A stretch of DNA of 64,000 bases from Sphingobium nicotianae (GCF_018603885.1 NZ_JAHGAW010000001.1:494389-558388); one strand, 5' to 3'; shown: positions 49,857 to 60,955, numbered from the stretch's first letter. The notes: a model not told the origin generated them from the letters alone. Numbers and translations: made by a program.

Positions 49857-50663
49857 CTAGACCAGCGGCTCGACCGGCATCTCCTGCTCGGTCACCACGC
49901 CATCCTTGGCCGAGACATAATAGACCTTCGCGCCCGTCCGCGCGGTCAGGAACTGCTTGGGCTTGTCGCCCTCGAAATAGATGCCCGCGTCATTGTCGCA
50001 GGCGAAACCCGGCTTCATCTCGCCCGATCCGATCAGCTTGTGATAGAGCGGCCGGCGCAGCGGCTCGCCGTCATAGTGCGGCGAGTGGCTGCCCTTGATG
50101 AAGCCGAGGCATTTGACGATCGTCAGTTCCTTTGGCCGCGAATCCGTGCTGCCTTCCTCGAACCAGGGCAGCGATCCGGCGCTGGCCCCGCCGAGCACGA
50201 TGCCCTTCTCCCACGCCTGGCGCATGATCAGGTCGATGCCCTGCGCCTTCCAGATCGCCTGCTGGTTCAGCGTGTTGCCGCCCGAGCAGACGATGCCGTC
50301 GACGCTGAGCAGCGCCTCCTCCCAGCTCTGCTGCTGGTCGCGCGAGTTGATGAAGCTCGGCTGGTAGATCGCTTCCACCTCCAGCGGCGCCGCCATCCTG
50401 AACCAGCGGATGATGTCGTTGGGCTGGTCGCCGGTCGCGGTGGAGAGATACAGGATCCTGGGCCGCGCCTTGCCGGTCAGCCTGGCCATATGGCCGATCC
50501 ATTTCGTGTCGTAGCGCCCGCCCGCGATCAGGATTTTGCCGTTGGGCGGCGCCATGGGCGCGGCGGGCTGCGCCGCTGCGGCGATCTTCTTAGCGGCTTC
50601 GCCCGTGGTGGCGAGCGCGGCCGTACCGACGACGGACGATAACAGGAAATCGCGACGCTTCAT
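49857..50663 (-). CDS. Tat-exported peptidase S51 / cyanophycinase-like protein
   Basis: 268 residues. Tat signal MKRRDFLLSSVVGTAALATT, then the S51 pattern: ILIAGGRYD, YLSTATGDQ, DGIVCSGGNT and a nucleophile elbow GGASAGSLPWFEE with the likely catalytic Ser. Family enzymes cut Asp-X dipeptides or cyanophycin. The start is ATG 50663 with GGGGGCC upstream. It is divergent from ligA across 274 bp. Confidence 0.82.
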   Translation of the reverse strand: MKRRDFLLSSVVGTAALATTGEAAKKIAAAAQPAAPMAPPNGKILIAGGRYDTKWIGHMARLTGKARPRILYLSTATGDQPNDIIRWFRMAAPLEVEAIYQPSFINSRDQQQSWEEALLSVDGIVCSGGNTLNQQAIWKAQGIDLIMRQAWEKGIVLGGASAGSLPWFEEGSTDSRPKELTIVKCLGFIKGSHSPHYDGEPLRRPLYHKLIGSGEMKPGFACDNDAGIYFEGDKPKQFLTARTGAKVYYVSAKDGVVTEQEMPVEPLV

Positions 50664-50720
50664 TCTGGCCCCCATATTTGAACGGCCTATCAGCGCATTG
50701 GGTCGCCCCGTCGTCAATGA

Positions 50721-52750
<2,030 letters not shown>

Positions 52751-52777
52751 AGCTGCTCAGGACGCGATCACACTCCT

Positions 52778-52877
52778 CGTCATTCCCGCGAACGCGGGAA
52801 ACGCCAGTTCGCCGAAGGCAATCCAGGACGCATGGACACTCCGCTGGGAGTGGAGTCCCGCGTTCGCGGGAATGACG
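52778..52877. repeat. Inverted repeat, family A, copy 3
   Basis: Arm CGTCATTCCCGCGAACGCG..., spacer of about 40 nt, then the complement ending GCGGGAATGACG. This copy has a longer spacer than the others. It separates rluE and roxA, which are convergent. Confidence 0.9.
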
Positions 52878-52889
52878 ACGGAGGCGAGT

Positions 52890-54041
52890 CTAGTCGTCCG
52901 GATCGAACGCCAGACTTCCCTCATTGAACAGCGTCACAAGCAAGGCCATCGCCTCGTCGGAGCCAAGCAAGTCCTGATCGATTACGATCCGGCCGCTGCC
53001 GCACAACTGCTCGGCCAGCGCAGCCATTGCGCCCGCGCACGGGAAACTCTCCCCATCGACGAACAGCAAAGTCGTCCCATCCCCCTGCCTTACGAACGAG
53101 AATCGGCTCGCCGGATTACGCACCAGCCCCTCACCCTTCGCCAACTCCCGGCGCATCTCCTCCCCCTCAACCGGCTCGTCCGGCGCCCAGTCGACATCGG
53201 GATATTTGCGCGTGGTCGTGTAGCCGCCGAACCAGCGCGCGAAGGCGTCGCGGTCGAGCAGCGCGTCACTGATCATCCCCTGCAGCCGCGCCAGCGCAGC
53301 GCTGCTGATTTCGCCCGGATTGTCCTGCGGGGCCAGATCGGGATCGCCATAGCGGTCATCCTCGGCCAGCCGCGCGAGCACGTCATCGCAGAAATGCGCG
53401 ATCAGTTCGCTCCGCGACGGCGCGCGAAAGCCGATCGAATAGGTCATGCAGTCGTCGCCGACCGCAATGCCGTCATGCGCCACGCCCGGCGGCACGTAGA
53501 GAATGTCGCCCGGCTCCAGCACCCACTCCTCGACCGCCTCGAAATCGGCGAGCAGGCGCAAATCGTCATGCGGCAGCAGTGGCGTATCGGCGTCGCACGG
53601 CCCGCCGATCCGCCAGCGGCGCTTGCCGAGGCCCTGTACCAGAAACACGTCATATTGGTCGAAATGCGGTCCCACCCCGCCGCCATCGACGGCATAGCTC
53701 ACCATCACATCGTCGATGCGCCAGTTGGGCACGAAGCGGAACGGATCGATCAGCGCGGCGACATCGGGAACATGATGATCGACGGCCTGGACGAGCAGGG
53801 TCCACGGCGCCTTGCCGAGCTTGGCGAAGCGGCTCTCCTCCAATGGCCCGCGCTCGAGCATCCAGCCGTCGCGGCGTCGCAGGATCAGCCGCGCCTCGAC
53901 ATCGGCTTCGCAAGCGAGCCCGGCCAGTTCGTCGGGCTCGAGCGGATTGCGCCATTCCGCCCAGGGATTGCGGATCAGCAGGGGCTTCTTCTGCCAATAG
54001 TCACGCAGGAAACGCGCGGAGTCGAAATCGGTGAGGTCCAT
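52890..54041 (-). CDS. roxA: RoxA-like ribosomal oxygenase (JmjC cupin)
   Basis: 383 residues. JmjC cupin with Fe ligands HFDQYD (His-x-Asp) and a distal His in VPPGVAHDG, then CMTYSIGFRAPSRSELIAHF. This matches YcfD/RoxA, which hydroxylates an Arg of ribosomal protein L16. The C-terminal winged-helix-like part is present. The ATG at 54041 (MDLTDFDSARF) is preferred to a TTG at 54047. Confidence 0.88.
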   Translation of the reverse strand: MDLTDFDSARFLRDYWQKKPLLIRNPWAEWRNPLEPDELAGLACEADVEARLILRRRDGWMLERGPLEESRFAKLGKAPWTLLVQAVDHHVPDVAALIDPFRFVPNWRIDDVMVSYAVDGGGVGPHFDQYDVFLVQGLGKRRWRIGGPCDADTPLLPHDDLRLLADFEAVEEWVLEPGDILYVPPGVAHDGIAVGDDCMTYSIGFRAPSRSELIAHFCDDVLARLAEDDRYGDPDLAPQDNPGEISSAALARLQGMISDALLDRDAFARWFGGYTTTRKYPDVDWAPDEPVEGEEMRRELAKGEGLVRNPASRFSFVRQGDGTTLLFVDGESFPCAGAMAALAEQLCGSGRIVIDQDLLGSDEAMALLVTLFNEGSLAFDPDD

Positions 54042-54108
54042 GGCCAAAGCCTATGTCATGGCGGAGCCTGTTCCCAAAGTGCTGTCGGTCAGGATCGGCA
54101 CGTGGGGA

Positions 54109-54396
54109 TCATCGGCGTCTCCCGTGCGTGGGCGCATGAAAGTCCGGCGCCTTTCCCGCCACCCAGCGTAGAAAGTTCGCGAGCGCCGGATCGGCCCGCA
54201 GCGCGGCCAGATCAGCGCCCAAGCGCTGCAATTGACCGTTGCTGAAATTGGCATGGATGGCGCGATGGCAGATGGGGTGAACGGCCATCGTCTCGCGCCC
54301 GCCCTTCGCCTTGGGAACCGGGTGATGCCACTCAATCCTCCGGCCGAGCGGTCGTTCGCAGAGCCAGCACCGCGTGCTCGCCGCCACGCAGCTCAC
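54109..54396 (-). CDS. Small HNH endonuclease-like protein
   Basis: 95 residues. CWLCERPLG, IEWHHPVPKAKGG and ICHRAIHANFSN form the HNH zinc-finger nuclease core. GTG 54396 overlaps the MOSC stop (GTGA), so they are coupled; an earlier GTG at 54426 is possible. Housekeeping or mobile role is not clear. Confidence 0.75.
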   Translation of the reverse strand: MSCVAASTRCWLCERPLGRRIEWHHPVPKAKGGRETMAVHPICHRAIHANFSNGQLQRLGADLAALRADPALANFLRWVAGKAPDFHAPTHGRRR

Positions 54397-55049
54397 CGTG
54401 CGAGCTTCTCCGCCCGGCTCCGCCACGCCCCAGCCAGCACACTCATCCGCGCCAGCGCCGCGACGCCCGCCGGGTCACTCTTGTATCGGCCGCCGACCAG
54501 CAGTTCGAACACGCGATGAATGGGCCAGTCCGGGTGCGGCCGCTCGGTCAGCGTCAGCACATCGCCCGCCCGCGCCTCGCCCTCGCGGATCACGCGCAGA
54601 TAAAGCCCGCAGCGCCCGCTCTCGACAGCCTTGGCGAGCACATTCGGGCGGCCGAAGCGCGCATTGAGCTTCGAGCAGGGCTGGCGGCCATGGCTGATCT
54701 CCAGCAAGGAGGAGCCGAGCACGAACCTGTCGCCCAGGCACAGCTCGCGCTCCGTGGCGCCGCGGGTCGCCAGATTCTCCCCGAACGCACCAGGATCGTG
54801 CAGCAGCGGATGATCACCGATCGCCTCTCGCCACCAGGGATAATGGTCCTGCGGCACGAGATGCACGGCCTTGTCATGGCCGCCATGATTGATGGGATCG
54901 GCGACCATGTCGCCTTCCAGGCCCAGCCAGCCGATCCGCACCGGCCCCGTCCGGGGCGTCTTGCCCATCGCGCTCAGCACGTCAGGCGCCAGCAGCGCAG
55001 GCGTTCCGGTCAGCAGCGCGTCGAGCGACAGGGCAAGGGTGGACGTCAT
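54393..55049 (-). CDS. MOSC-domain protein (YiiM-like)
   Basis: 218 residues. MOSC signatures: GWLGLEGDMVADPINHGGHD, YPWWREAIG, GAFGENLATRG, and a conserved Cys in GRQPCSKLNARFG, where molybdenum cofactor sulfur or N-hydroxylated substrates are handled. Probably cytosolic. Coupled to the HNH gene downstream. Confidence 0.9.
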   Translation of the reverse strand: MTSTLALSLDALLTGTPALLAPDVLSAMGKTPRTGPVRIGWLGLEGDMVADPINHGGHDKAVHLVPQDHYPWWREAIGDHPLLHDPGAFGENLATRGATERELCLGDRFVLGSSLLEISHGRQPCSKLNARFGRPNVLAKAVESGRCGLYLRVIREGEARAGDVLTLTERPHPDWPIHRVFELLVGGRYKSDPAGVAALARMSVLAGAWRSRAEKLAR

Positions 55050-55279
55050 CGCGGCGCAATGCCATGGCCGGCCGATCTTGACCAGACCAGTGGCGCGCGG
55101 AAATCGCTGTCCTACGCGCCACGCATCATGCCATGCCTGTCCAGTCCCGATCGATTTTATCGATCAGGCGAACTGCGGAAATGTTGGAAATGGCGGTTTC
55201 AGGGGAAGGACTTATTTATTTTCCCTGTGACCTTCGTGACCTTCGGACCCGCTCCGCCGTCTGTGATCGAGTGAGGCGA

Positions 55280-55495
55280 TCAGTCTCGATGAAGTTCGGA
55301 ACCGAGTTTCAGCACATGCGCGTCCCCCGTATCGATCAGATAGGCCGGATTGTCGGGCGAGCCCTTCCGCACGATGCGCTTGCCCCCGATCGTGCGCTGG
55401 ACGCGCCGCTCGAACCGTTCGACCACCCGGCCATGACCTTCGCCCCGCTCCCACGCCCAGCTCGCCGCAGCGCCCGCGTAAAATCCTTTGCTTAT
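55280..55495 (-). CDS. DUF2945 (HVA1-TUDOR) protein with a non-standard start
   Basis: About 71 residues. The sequence SWAWERGEGHGRVVERFERR...SPDNPAYLIDTGDAHVLKL is the DUF2945 pattern. Family members begin M-S/T-K-x-F; here the matching codon is ATA (ISKGFYAG), and no ATG, GTG or TTG lies in frame nearby. Either translation begins at a rare ATA, or the start codon has been lost. A GGAAC-N17-CGCTT sequence, close to the EcfG stress promoter form, lies upstream (55504-55530). Confidence 0.65.
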   Translation of the reverse strand: MSKGFYAGAAASWAWERGEGHGRVVERFERRVQRTIGGKRIVRKGSPDNPAYLIDTGDAHVLKLGSELHRD

Positions 55496-55567
55496 GCCGG
55501 GAAAAGCGCGCGAGCCGCCAAGCGAGTTCCCTTTGCCCCCGCGCGCACGATCGCTATAGGGTCGCGG

Positions 55568-56716
55568 ATGCTTCCCAGCGATCTTCGCATAGCCCTGTTC
55601 AGCGGCAACTATAACTACGTCCGGGACGGCGCCAATCAGGCGCTCAATCGCGTCATGGGATCGGCCCTGAATGCCGGCGCGGCCGTGCGGGTCTATTCGC
55701 CCACGACCGAAACGCCCGCCTTCGCGCCGACCGGCGATCTCGTCTCGGTGCCGAGCTGGCGCCTGCCCGGCGGGCGCGGCGAATATCGCCTCGCCCGCGG
55801 GCTCTCGGACGCCGTCAAGCGCGACCTCGCGACCTTCCGGCCCAATATCGTCCACGTCTCCGCGCCCGACATTCTCGGCCATCGCGCGGCGAACTGGGCG
55901 CGCGCGCAGGGCATCCCCTGCATCGCCTCGCTCCACACCCGGTTCGAGACCTATCCGCGCTATTATGGCCTGGGCTTTCTCGAGCCATTGCTGGTCGGCC
56001 TGCAGAAGCGCTTCTACAATCGTGTCGACCAGGTGATGGTACCAAGCCCCAGCATGAAGATCTTGCTGGAACAATGGGGTGTCACCACGCCGATCGGCAT
56101 CTGGTCGCGCGGCATCAATCATGAGCGCTTCCATCCTGGCCGGCGCGACGAAGCCTGGCGGCGCAGCCTCGGCATCGCCGACGACGACGTGGCCGTCGGC
56201 TTTCTCGGCCGGCTGGTACTGGAGAAGGGGCTGGGCGTCTTCGCCGAGGTCATCGGCGAGCTCAAGCGGCGCGGCGTCCCACATCGCGTGCTGGTCATCG
56301 GCGAAGGCCCGGCGCGCGACTGGTTCGCGCAGCGCGTTCCTGAGGCCGTGTTCACCGGCTTCCAGGCCGGCGACGATCTCGCCCGCGCCGTGGCCGGCAT
56401 GGACATCTTCTTCATGCCCTCGGTCACCGAGACGTTCGGCAATGTGACGACCGAGGCGATGGCGGCCAGCGTGCCGGTCGTCGCCGCGAGCGCCACCGGC
56501 ACGATCGACCTCGTCGAGGATGGCGTCACCGGCTTCCTCGTGCCGCCGCAGGACGTGCGGGCTTATGCGAATGCAATCCAGCGCCTGATCGAGGATCCGG
56601 CCCTGCGCGCATCCGCCGGCCGCGCCGGCCATGCGCGCGTGCAGGGCTATGAATGGGATGAGGTCAATGCCGCGATGATCGCGGCCTATCTCGATCTGGT
56701 GGCGCGCAAGGCCTAA
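55568..56716 (+). CDS. GT4-family glycosyltransferase
   Basis: 382 residues, GT-B fold. N-terminal IALFSGNYNYVRDGANQALN, middle SLHTRFETYPRYYGL and C-terminal VGFLGRLVLEKGLGVFAEVI with the nucleotide-sugar E7E-type motif FMPSVTETFGNVTTEAMA. Close in form to MgtA-like mannosyltransferases acting on lipids. Its stop overlaps the convergent gene by 4 bp. Confidence 0.92.
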   Translation: MLPSDLRIALFSGNYNYVRDGANQALNRVMGSALNAGAAVRVYSPTTETPAFAPTGDLVSVPSWRLPGGRGEYRLARGLSDAVKRDLATFRPNIVHVSAPDILGHRAANWARAQGIPCIASLHTRFETYPRYYGLGFLEPLLVGLQKRFYNRVDQVMVPSPSMKILLEQWGVTTPIGIWSRGINHERFHPGRRDEAWRRSLGIADDDVAVGFLGRLVLEKGLGVFAEVIGELKRRGVPHRVLVIGEGPARDWFAQRVPEAVFTGFQAGDDLARAVAGMDIFFMPSVTETFGNVTTEAMAASVPVVAASATGTIDLVEDGVTGFLVPPQDVRAYANAIQRLIEDPALRASAGRAGHARVQGYEWDEVNAAMIAAYLDLVARKA

Positions 56717-57147
56717 CGCAGGATGCCTTGCTCCCGGCAGCGGCGCGTGTACCAGATGAGGAAGATCAGGACGACCCAGATGGCCACCTGGATGCCGATC
56801 ATCGCCGGCATCGTCATGCTTGCCGGCATGCCTGTCGAGACCTGATAGACCATGCTGGCCGCAAGGCCGAGGAGGGACAGGCCGAAGGCCGGCACGGCCC
56901 AGCGCGAGCGGACGAGCATCAGGATCGAGCCCAGCAGCGAGAACCAGACGCCGATCGCCCAGGCGCCATGCACCCAGGCGGGCAAGCCATAGACGTAGGC
57001 GAGCTGATCGGCGGGGAGCTGGGCCAGATAGGCCGCGTTATGCGTCTCGGTCATCACATAGTCGACGCAGCCGAACGCGTTCCACAGCAGCCCGACGACC
57101 GTGATGATCCAGTAGATCATGCCTGCACGTGGTTGTGCTTGTTCCAT
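56713..57147 (-). CDS. Four-helix membrane protein, hypothetical (paralogue of 10994)
   Basis: 144 residues. IYWIITVVGLLWNAFGCVDYV, a loop with LPADQLAYVYGLPAW, then three helices. The order WNxxGxxxxVM and LPAW/MPTW is shared with the protein at 10994. GGGAGGGG sits 4 nt before the ATG at 57147. No function known. Confidence 0.7.
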   Translation of the reverse strand: MEQAQPRAGMIYWIITVVGLLWNAFGCVDYVMTETHNAAYLAQLPADQLAYVYGLPAWVHGAWAIGVWFSLLGSILMLVRSRWAVPAFGLSLLGLAASMVYQVSTGMPASMTMPAMIGIQVAIWVVLIFLIWYTRRCREQGILR

Positions 57148-57206
57148 CACACCCCTCCCATCGCTTATGGGGAGGAGCATAGCGCAAAAGCCGCGCGAAG
57201 GCGAGA

Positions 57207-57518
57207 TCAGCCCCAGACGAAGGTGAGCGGCGCCTCGCGGAACGCAAACCGGTCGAGATGACGGGCGACCGTGCCCTTCAGCGCCTCGAGATGCTCGGGG
57301 CTGCTCGCCTCGATGGTCACGTCCAGCGTCTCCGGCCTGGCTTCCATGAGGACGAGCGCATCGGCCGACCAGGTCGCACCGCGCGAATCCTTCGGGAAGA
57401 CGATGCGGCTCTGCTCGGGCGTGAACTCCACGTCGAGATTGTGGCTCCAGTGCTTGGACAGCTGCTGGAGATAGCGGCTGCCGCTCCTGGTCGGCACATG
57501 CGCGGTCGACTTGCTCAT
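57207..57518 (-). CDS. DUF2218 protein
   Basis: 103 residues. STAHVPTRSGSRYLQQLSKHW and a FTPEQSRIVF strand give the DUF2218 pattern; ends HLDRFAFREAPLTFVWG. The family often neighbours siderophore or iron genes; here a PadR-type metal sensor lies downstream. Function unknown. Confidence 0.85.
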   Translation of the reverse strand: MSKSTAHVPTRSGSRYLQQLSKHWSHNLDVEFTPEQSRIVFPKDSRGATWSADALVLMEARPETLDVTIEASSPEHLEALKGTVARHLDRFAFREAPLTFVWG

Positions 57519-57617
57519 CCTGCGATCCTCTTCAATGTCCGCCGTCGAGGCTGACAGCGCGGCGGCGCTGGCGTCAAGCCCCAGCCGCCGCCGCAACATC
57601 TCCAGTCGAGGCACGCC

Positions 57618-58223
57618 CTACAGCCGCTCGATCTTGCGCACCGCCTCGTCGATGATCTCGGCGATCTGGTGCGGCAGCTCGGTATTGCCGTCCTCGCCGC
57701 GCAGCTTGCTCTGCAGCGCCGACTTGAGATTGCCCATCGCGCGGCGCACCGGTCCGCGATCCGAGCGTTCGCGCATCTCCCCGACCCCTTCGAGCCGGGC
57801 CATCAGCGCCGCGACTTCCTCCGCCCGCTCCGCCAGATGGGCTTCGCCCGCCGGCGTAATCGCGTAGAGCTTGCGCGCACCTTCACTCTGCTGCTCGGCG
57901 ATCAGCTCCATGTCGGCAAGCAGGGTCAGCGTGGGATAGACGACACCCGGGCTCGGCGCATAGGCACCGCCGGTCATCTCCTCGATCGCGCGGATCAGGT
58001 CGTAACCATGACGGGGCCCGCCCTCGATCAGCTTGAGCAGGACGAGGCGAAGCTCGCCGCCGTCGAACATGCGGCGACCGCCGCGCATCGCGCCCTGGAT
58101 CGTCTCATTGACGAAATTGTTGATGGTCTCGTTGAAGCCGGGATCGAACGGGTTCCAGTTGCCGCGTCCCCGACCACGCCCGGCACCATGCCAGCCGCCC
58201 CAACCATGTTTATGTCCATGCAT
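57618..58223 (-). CDS. PadR-family regulator with His/Gly-rich N-terminus
   Basis: 201 residues. The N-terminus MHGHKHGWGGWHGAGRGRGR is a likely metal-binding tail, as in the nickel- and iron-responsive E. coli YqjI. The PadR winged helix follows (LRLVLLKLIEGGPRHGYDLIRAIEE, PGVVYPTLTLLADM). A 14-bp palindrome upstream is the probable operator. It is divergent from rarA. Confidence 0.9.
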   Translation of the reverse strand: MHGHKHGWGGWHGAGRGRGRGNWNPFDPGFNETINNFVNETIQGAMRGGRRMFDGGELRLVLLKLIEGGPRHGYDLIRAIEEMTGGAYAPSPGVVYPTLTLLADMELIAEQQSEGARKLYAITPAGEAHLAERAEEVAALMARLEGVGEMRERSDRGPVRRAMGNLKSALQSKLRGEDGNTELPHQIAEIIDEAVRKIERL

Positions 58224-58257
58224 ATCACGATACTCTTGTGATTCGTTATGATGTGTC

Positions 58258-58271
58258 TAAGATATATCTTA
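58258..58271. promoter_or_regulatory. Probable PadR operator
   Basis: A perfect 14-bp palindrome TAAGATATATCTTA lies 35 bp before the padR start and 55 bp before rarA, in an AT-rich patch. Position and symmetry fit autorepression by the PadR protein. Confidence 0.65.
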
Positions 58272-58325
58272 ATCGTTTCTTGGCAAGCCCCATGCAATAA
58301 AATCCCGAACGACTATATTGGGGCC

Positions 58326-59645
58326 ATGTCCGATCTGTTTGGCGGCCTGCAGGCCGCGCCCCGCCCCGAGGAACCGCGCGCCGACGCGCCGCTGGCCGAC
58401 AAGCTGCGCCCGCGGACGCTCGGCGAGGTAGTCGGGCAGGATCATCTGACCGGGCCGGACGGCGCGATCGGCCGGATGGTCGCGGCGGGCCGCCTCTCCT
58501 CGATGATCCTCTGGGGACCGCCCGGCACCGGCAAGACCACCCTCGCCCGCCTGCTTGCCGATGCGGTCGGCATGCGCTTCGCTCCGATCTCGGCGGTCTT
58601 TTCCGGTGTCGCCGATCTCAAGGCCGCCTTCGCCGCGGCGCGTGATGCCGCCCGTGCCGGCCAACGCACCTTGCTGTTCGTGGACGAGATCCACCGCTTC
58701 AATCGCGCCCAGCAGGATGGCTTCCTGCCCTATGTCGAGGACGGGACCGTGACCCTGATCGGCGCCACCACCGAGAATCCCAGCTTCGCGCTCAACGCGG
58801 CTTTGCTCTCCCGCGCGCAGGTGCTCATCCTGCGCCGGCTCGACGAGGCCGCGCTGGCCGAGCTCCTCACTCGTGCCGAGACGCTGGCCGGCAAGCCCCT
58901 GCCCCTTACTCCGGCTGCGCGCGAAGCGCTCATCGCCTCGGCCGATGGCGACGGACGCTTCCTGCTCAACCAGGTCGAGACGCTGCAGAGCATCGCCATC
59001 GACGCCCCGCTCGACCCCGCCGCGCTGGCCGAGCTGCTGCACCGGCGCATGCCGGTCTACGACAAGGACCGCGAAGGCCACTACAATCTGATTTCCGCGC
59101 TCCACAAGGCGCTGCGCGGATCGGACCCGCAGGCCGCGCTCTATTATATGGCGCGCATGCTGGTCGCGGGCGAGACGCCGCTTTATGTGCTGCGCCGGCT
59201 CGTCCGCTTCGCCAGCGAGGATGTCGGCCTCGCCGATCCGCAGGCGCTGGTGCAATGCCTCGCCGCCAAGGACGCCTATGAATTTCTCGGCTCGCCCGAA
59301 GGGGAGCTCGCGATCGTGCAGGCCTGCCTCTATCTGGCGACCGCGCCCAAATCCAATGCCGCCTACAAGGCACAGGGCGCCGCCTGGCGCTCCGCGAAGG
59401 AGACTGGATCGCTGATGCCGCCCGCCAATATCCTGAATGCGCCGACCAAGCTCATGAAGGAGATCGGCTACGGCAAGGGCTATACCTATGATCATGACAC
59501 GGAGGATGGCTTCTCCGGCGACAATTACTGGCCCGAGGAGATGCAGCCGCAGGCCTTCTACACGCCGACCGAGCGCGGCATGGAGAAGCGCATCGCCGAG
59601 CGCATGGCCTGGTGGGACGAGCGGCGGCGGGAGCTGAAGGCATGA
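58326..59645 (+). CDS. rarA: Replication-associated recombination protein A (RarA/MgsA)
   Basis: 439 residues. AAA+ ATPase with Walker A GPPGTGKTT, Walker B LLFVDEIHRFN, sensor 1 IGATTENPSF and the C-terminal tetramerisation region (LMKEIGYGKGYTYDHD). It acts at stalled replication forks. ATG 58326. First gene of a three-gene run with 4-bp overlaps. Confidence 0.96.
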   Translation: MSDLFGGLQAAPRPEEPRADAPLADKLRPRTLGEVVGQDHLTGPDGAIGRMVAAGRLSSMILWGPPGTGKTTLARLLADAVGMRFAPISAVFSGVADLKAAFAAARDAARAGQRTLLFVDEIHRFNRAQQDGFLPYVEDGTVTLIGATTENPSFALNAALLSRAQVLILRRLDEAALAELLTRAETLAGKPLPLTPAAREALIASADGDGRFLLNQVETLQSIAIDAPLDPAALAELLHRRMPVYDKDREGHYNLISALHKALRGSDPQAALYYMARMLVAGETPLYVLRRLVRFASEDVGLADPQALVQCLAAKDAYEFLGSPEGELAIVQACLYLATAPKSNAAYKAQGAAWRSAKETGSLMPPANILNAPTKLMKEIGYGKGYTYDHDTEDGFSGDNYWPEEMQPQAFYTPTERGMEKRIAERMAWWDERRRELKA

Positions 59646-59995
59646 CGACGAGCTGGGAAAAGGCCGTGGCCTATGCGCTGTCGCTGCCCGATACCGAGAT
59701 GGGCACCAGCTATGGCAAGCCGGCGGTGAAGGTCTCCTCGAACGGCCGCGCCTTTCTCTACACGGGCCATGAGGACCAGAGCTCGTTCGGCATCGCGATC
59801 GATCTCGACACGGTCGAGATACTCAAGGAGACCGACCCCGAAACCTTCTGGCAAACGCCGCATTACGAAGGCTGGCCAGCCGTGCTCGTCCGCTATGACA
59901 GCCCAGACCCCGAGCGGGTCCGCGCGATGATCGAGCGTTCGCGGGACTGGACGGCGGCCAAGCCCAAGGTCAAACCGCGCAAGAAGAAGGCTTGA
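59642..59995 (+). CDS. MmcQ/YjbR-like DNA-binding-fold protein
   Basis: 117 residues. AVAYALSLPDTEMGTSYGKPAV and FLYTGHEDQSSFGIAID match the YjbR fold; the tail is basic (KPKVKPRKKKA). Its start and stop overlap both neighbours (ATGA, TTGA). Function unknown. Confidence 0.82.
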   Translation: MTTSWEKAVAYALSLPDTEMGTSYGKPAVKVSSNGRAFLYTGHEDQSSFGIAIDLDTVEILKETDPETFWQTPHYEGWPAVLVRYDSPDPERVRAMIERSRDWTAAKPKVKPRKKKA

Positions 59996-60858
59996 GCCGC
60001 TTCTCGCACTTCGCCGCGATCGACTGGTCCGGCGCGGTCGGGGCGCGCCAGCGCGGCATTGCCGTTGCGCTCTGCGCGCTCGGAGATGCGGCGCCCGTCC
60101 TGGTGCGACCCGGCCACATCTGGTCCCGCCAGGACGCGCTGGACTGGATGCTGCACGGCATGCCCGCCGACACGCTGGTCGGGCTCGATCTCGGCCCGTC
60201 GCTGCCTTTCGTCGATCGCGGGGCCTTCTTCCCGCACTGGGCGGAGAGCCCGGTGGATGCGCGCAGCCTGTGGGCGCTGGTCGATCGCTTGTGCATCGAC
60301 GACCCACACCTCTCGGCCAGCAGTTTCGTCGATCATCCCGAGGCCGCGCGCCACTTCCGGCGCCATGGCGGGCGGGAGGGCGATCTGTTCGGCGGCGGGC
60401 GGGGCCGCCTGCGCGTTACCGAGCTGGCCCAGATGGCGCAGGGGCTCAATCCCTGTAGCAATCTAAACCTTGTCGGCGCGGCGCAGGTCGGCAAGTCGAG
60501 CCTCACCGGCATGCGCGTGCTGCACCGTGCGCAGCATCGCCTGCCGATCTGGCCGTTCGATCCCGATCCGGGCAGCGGCAGCCTGATCGTCGAGATTTAT
60601 ACGAGCATCGCCGCCCTGGCCGCCGGCAAGCGCAAGGGCCAGACCAAGATCGGCGCCGGGGAGCTGGACGACCGGCTCTCGGCGCTGGGCAGCGCCCCGC
60701 ACGTGCCGTTGGCCGGGCGCTACAGCGATCATGCCACCGACTCGCTGCTGACCGCCGCCTGGCTGCGCCACGCCCATGCGCGCGCCGAGCTGTGGGCGCC
60801 GGCCGGCATGACGCCGGATGTGGTGCAGACGGAAGGCTGGACGTTCGGGGTCATCTGA
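59992..60858 (+). CDS. DUF429-like (RNase H-fold) protein, hypothetical
   Basis: 288 residues. Acidic residues in the RNase H-like places: AAIDWSG, VGLDLG and DHATDSLLTAAWL. The centre has NLVGAAQVGKSSL, recalling a P-loop but not a good Walker A. TTG start at 59992 overlapping the MmcQ stop. No catalytic function is proven. Last gene of the rarA operon. Confidence 0.65.
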   Translation: MSRFSHFAAIDWSGAVGARQRGIAVALCALGDAAPVLVRPGHIWSRQDALDWMLHGMPADTLVGLDLGPSLPFVDRGAFFPHWAESPVDARSLWALVDRLCIDDPHLSASSFVDHPEAARHFRRHGGREGDLFGGGRGRLRVTELAQMAQGLNPCSNLNLVGAAQVGKSSLTGMRVLHRAQHRLPIWPFDPDPGSGSLIVEIYTSIAALAAGKRKGQTKIGAGELDDRLSALGSAPHVPLAGRYSDHATDSLLTAAWLRHAHARAELWAPAGMTPDVVQTEGWTFGVI

Positions 60859-60868
60859 GCCCACACTT

Positions 60869-60955
60869 CGTCGTTCCCGCGAACGCGGGAATCCAGTCTC
60901 AAGATTATGGACAAGGGCGACATCCATCTGGATTCCCGCGTTCGCGGGAATGACG
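60869..60955. repeat. Inverted repeat, family A, copy 4
   Basis: Arm CGTCGTTCCCGCGAACGCG, spacer of about 30 nt, then the complement ending GCGGGAATGACG. It follows the DUF429-like gene. The next stretch, up to 61181, holds no clear gene. Confidence 0.92.
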
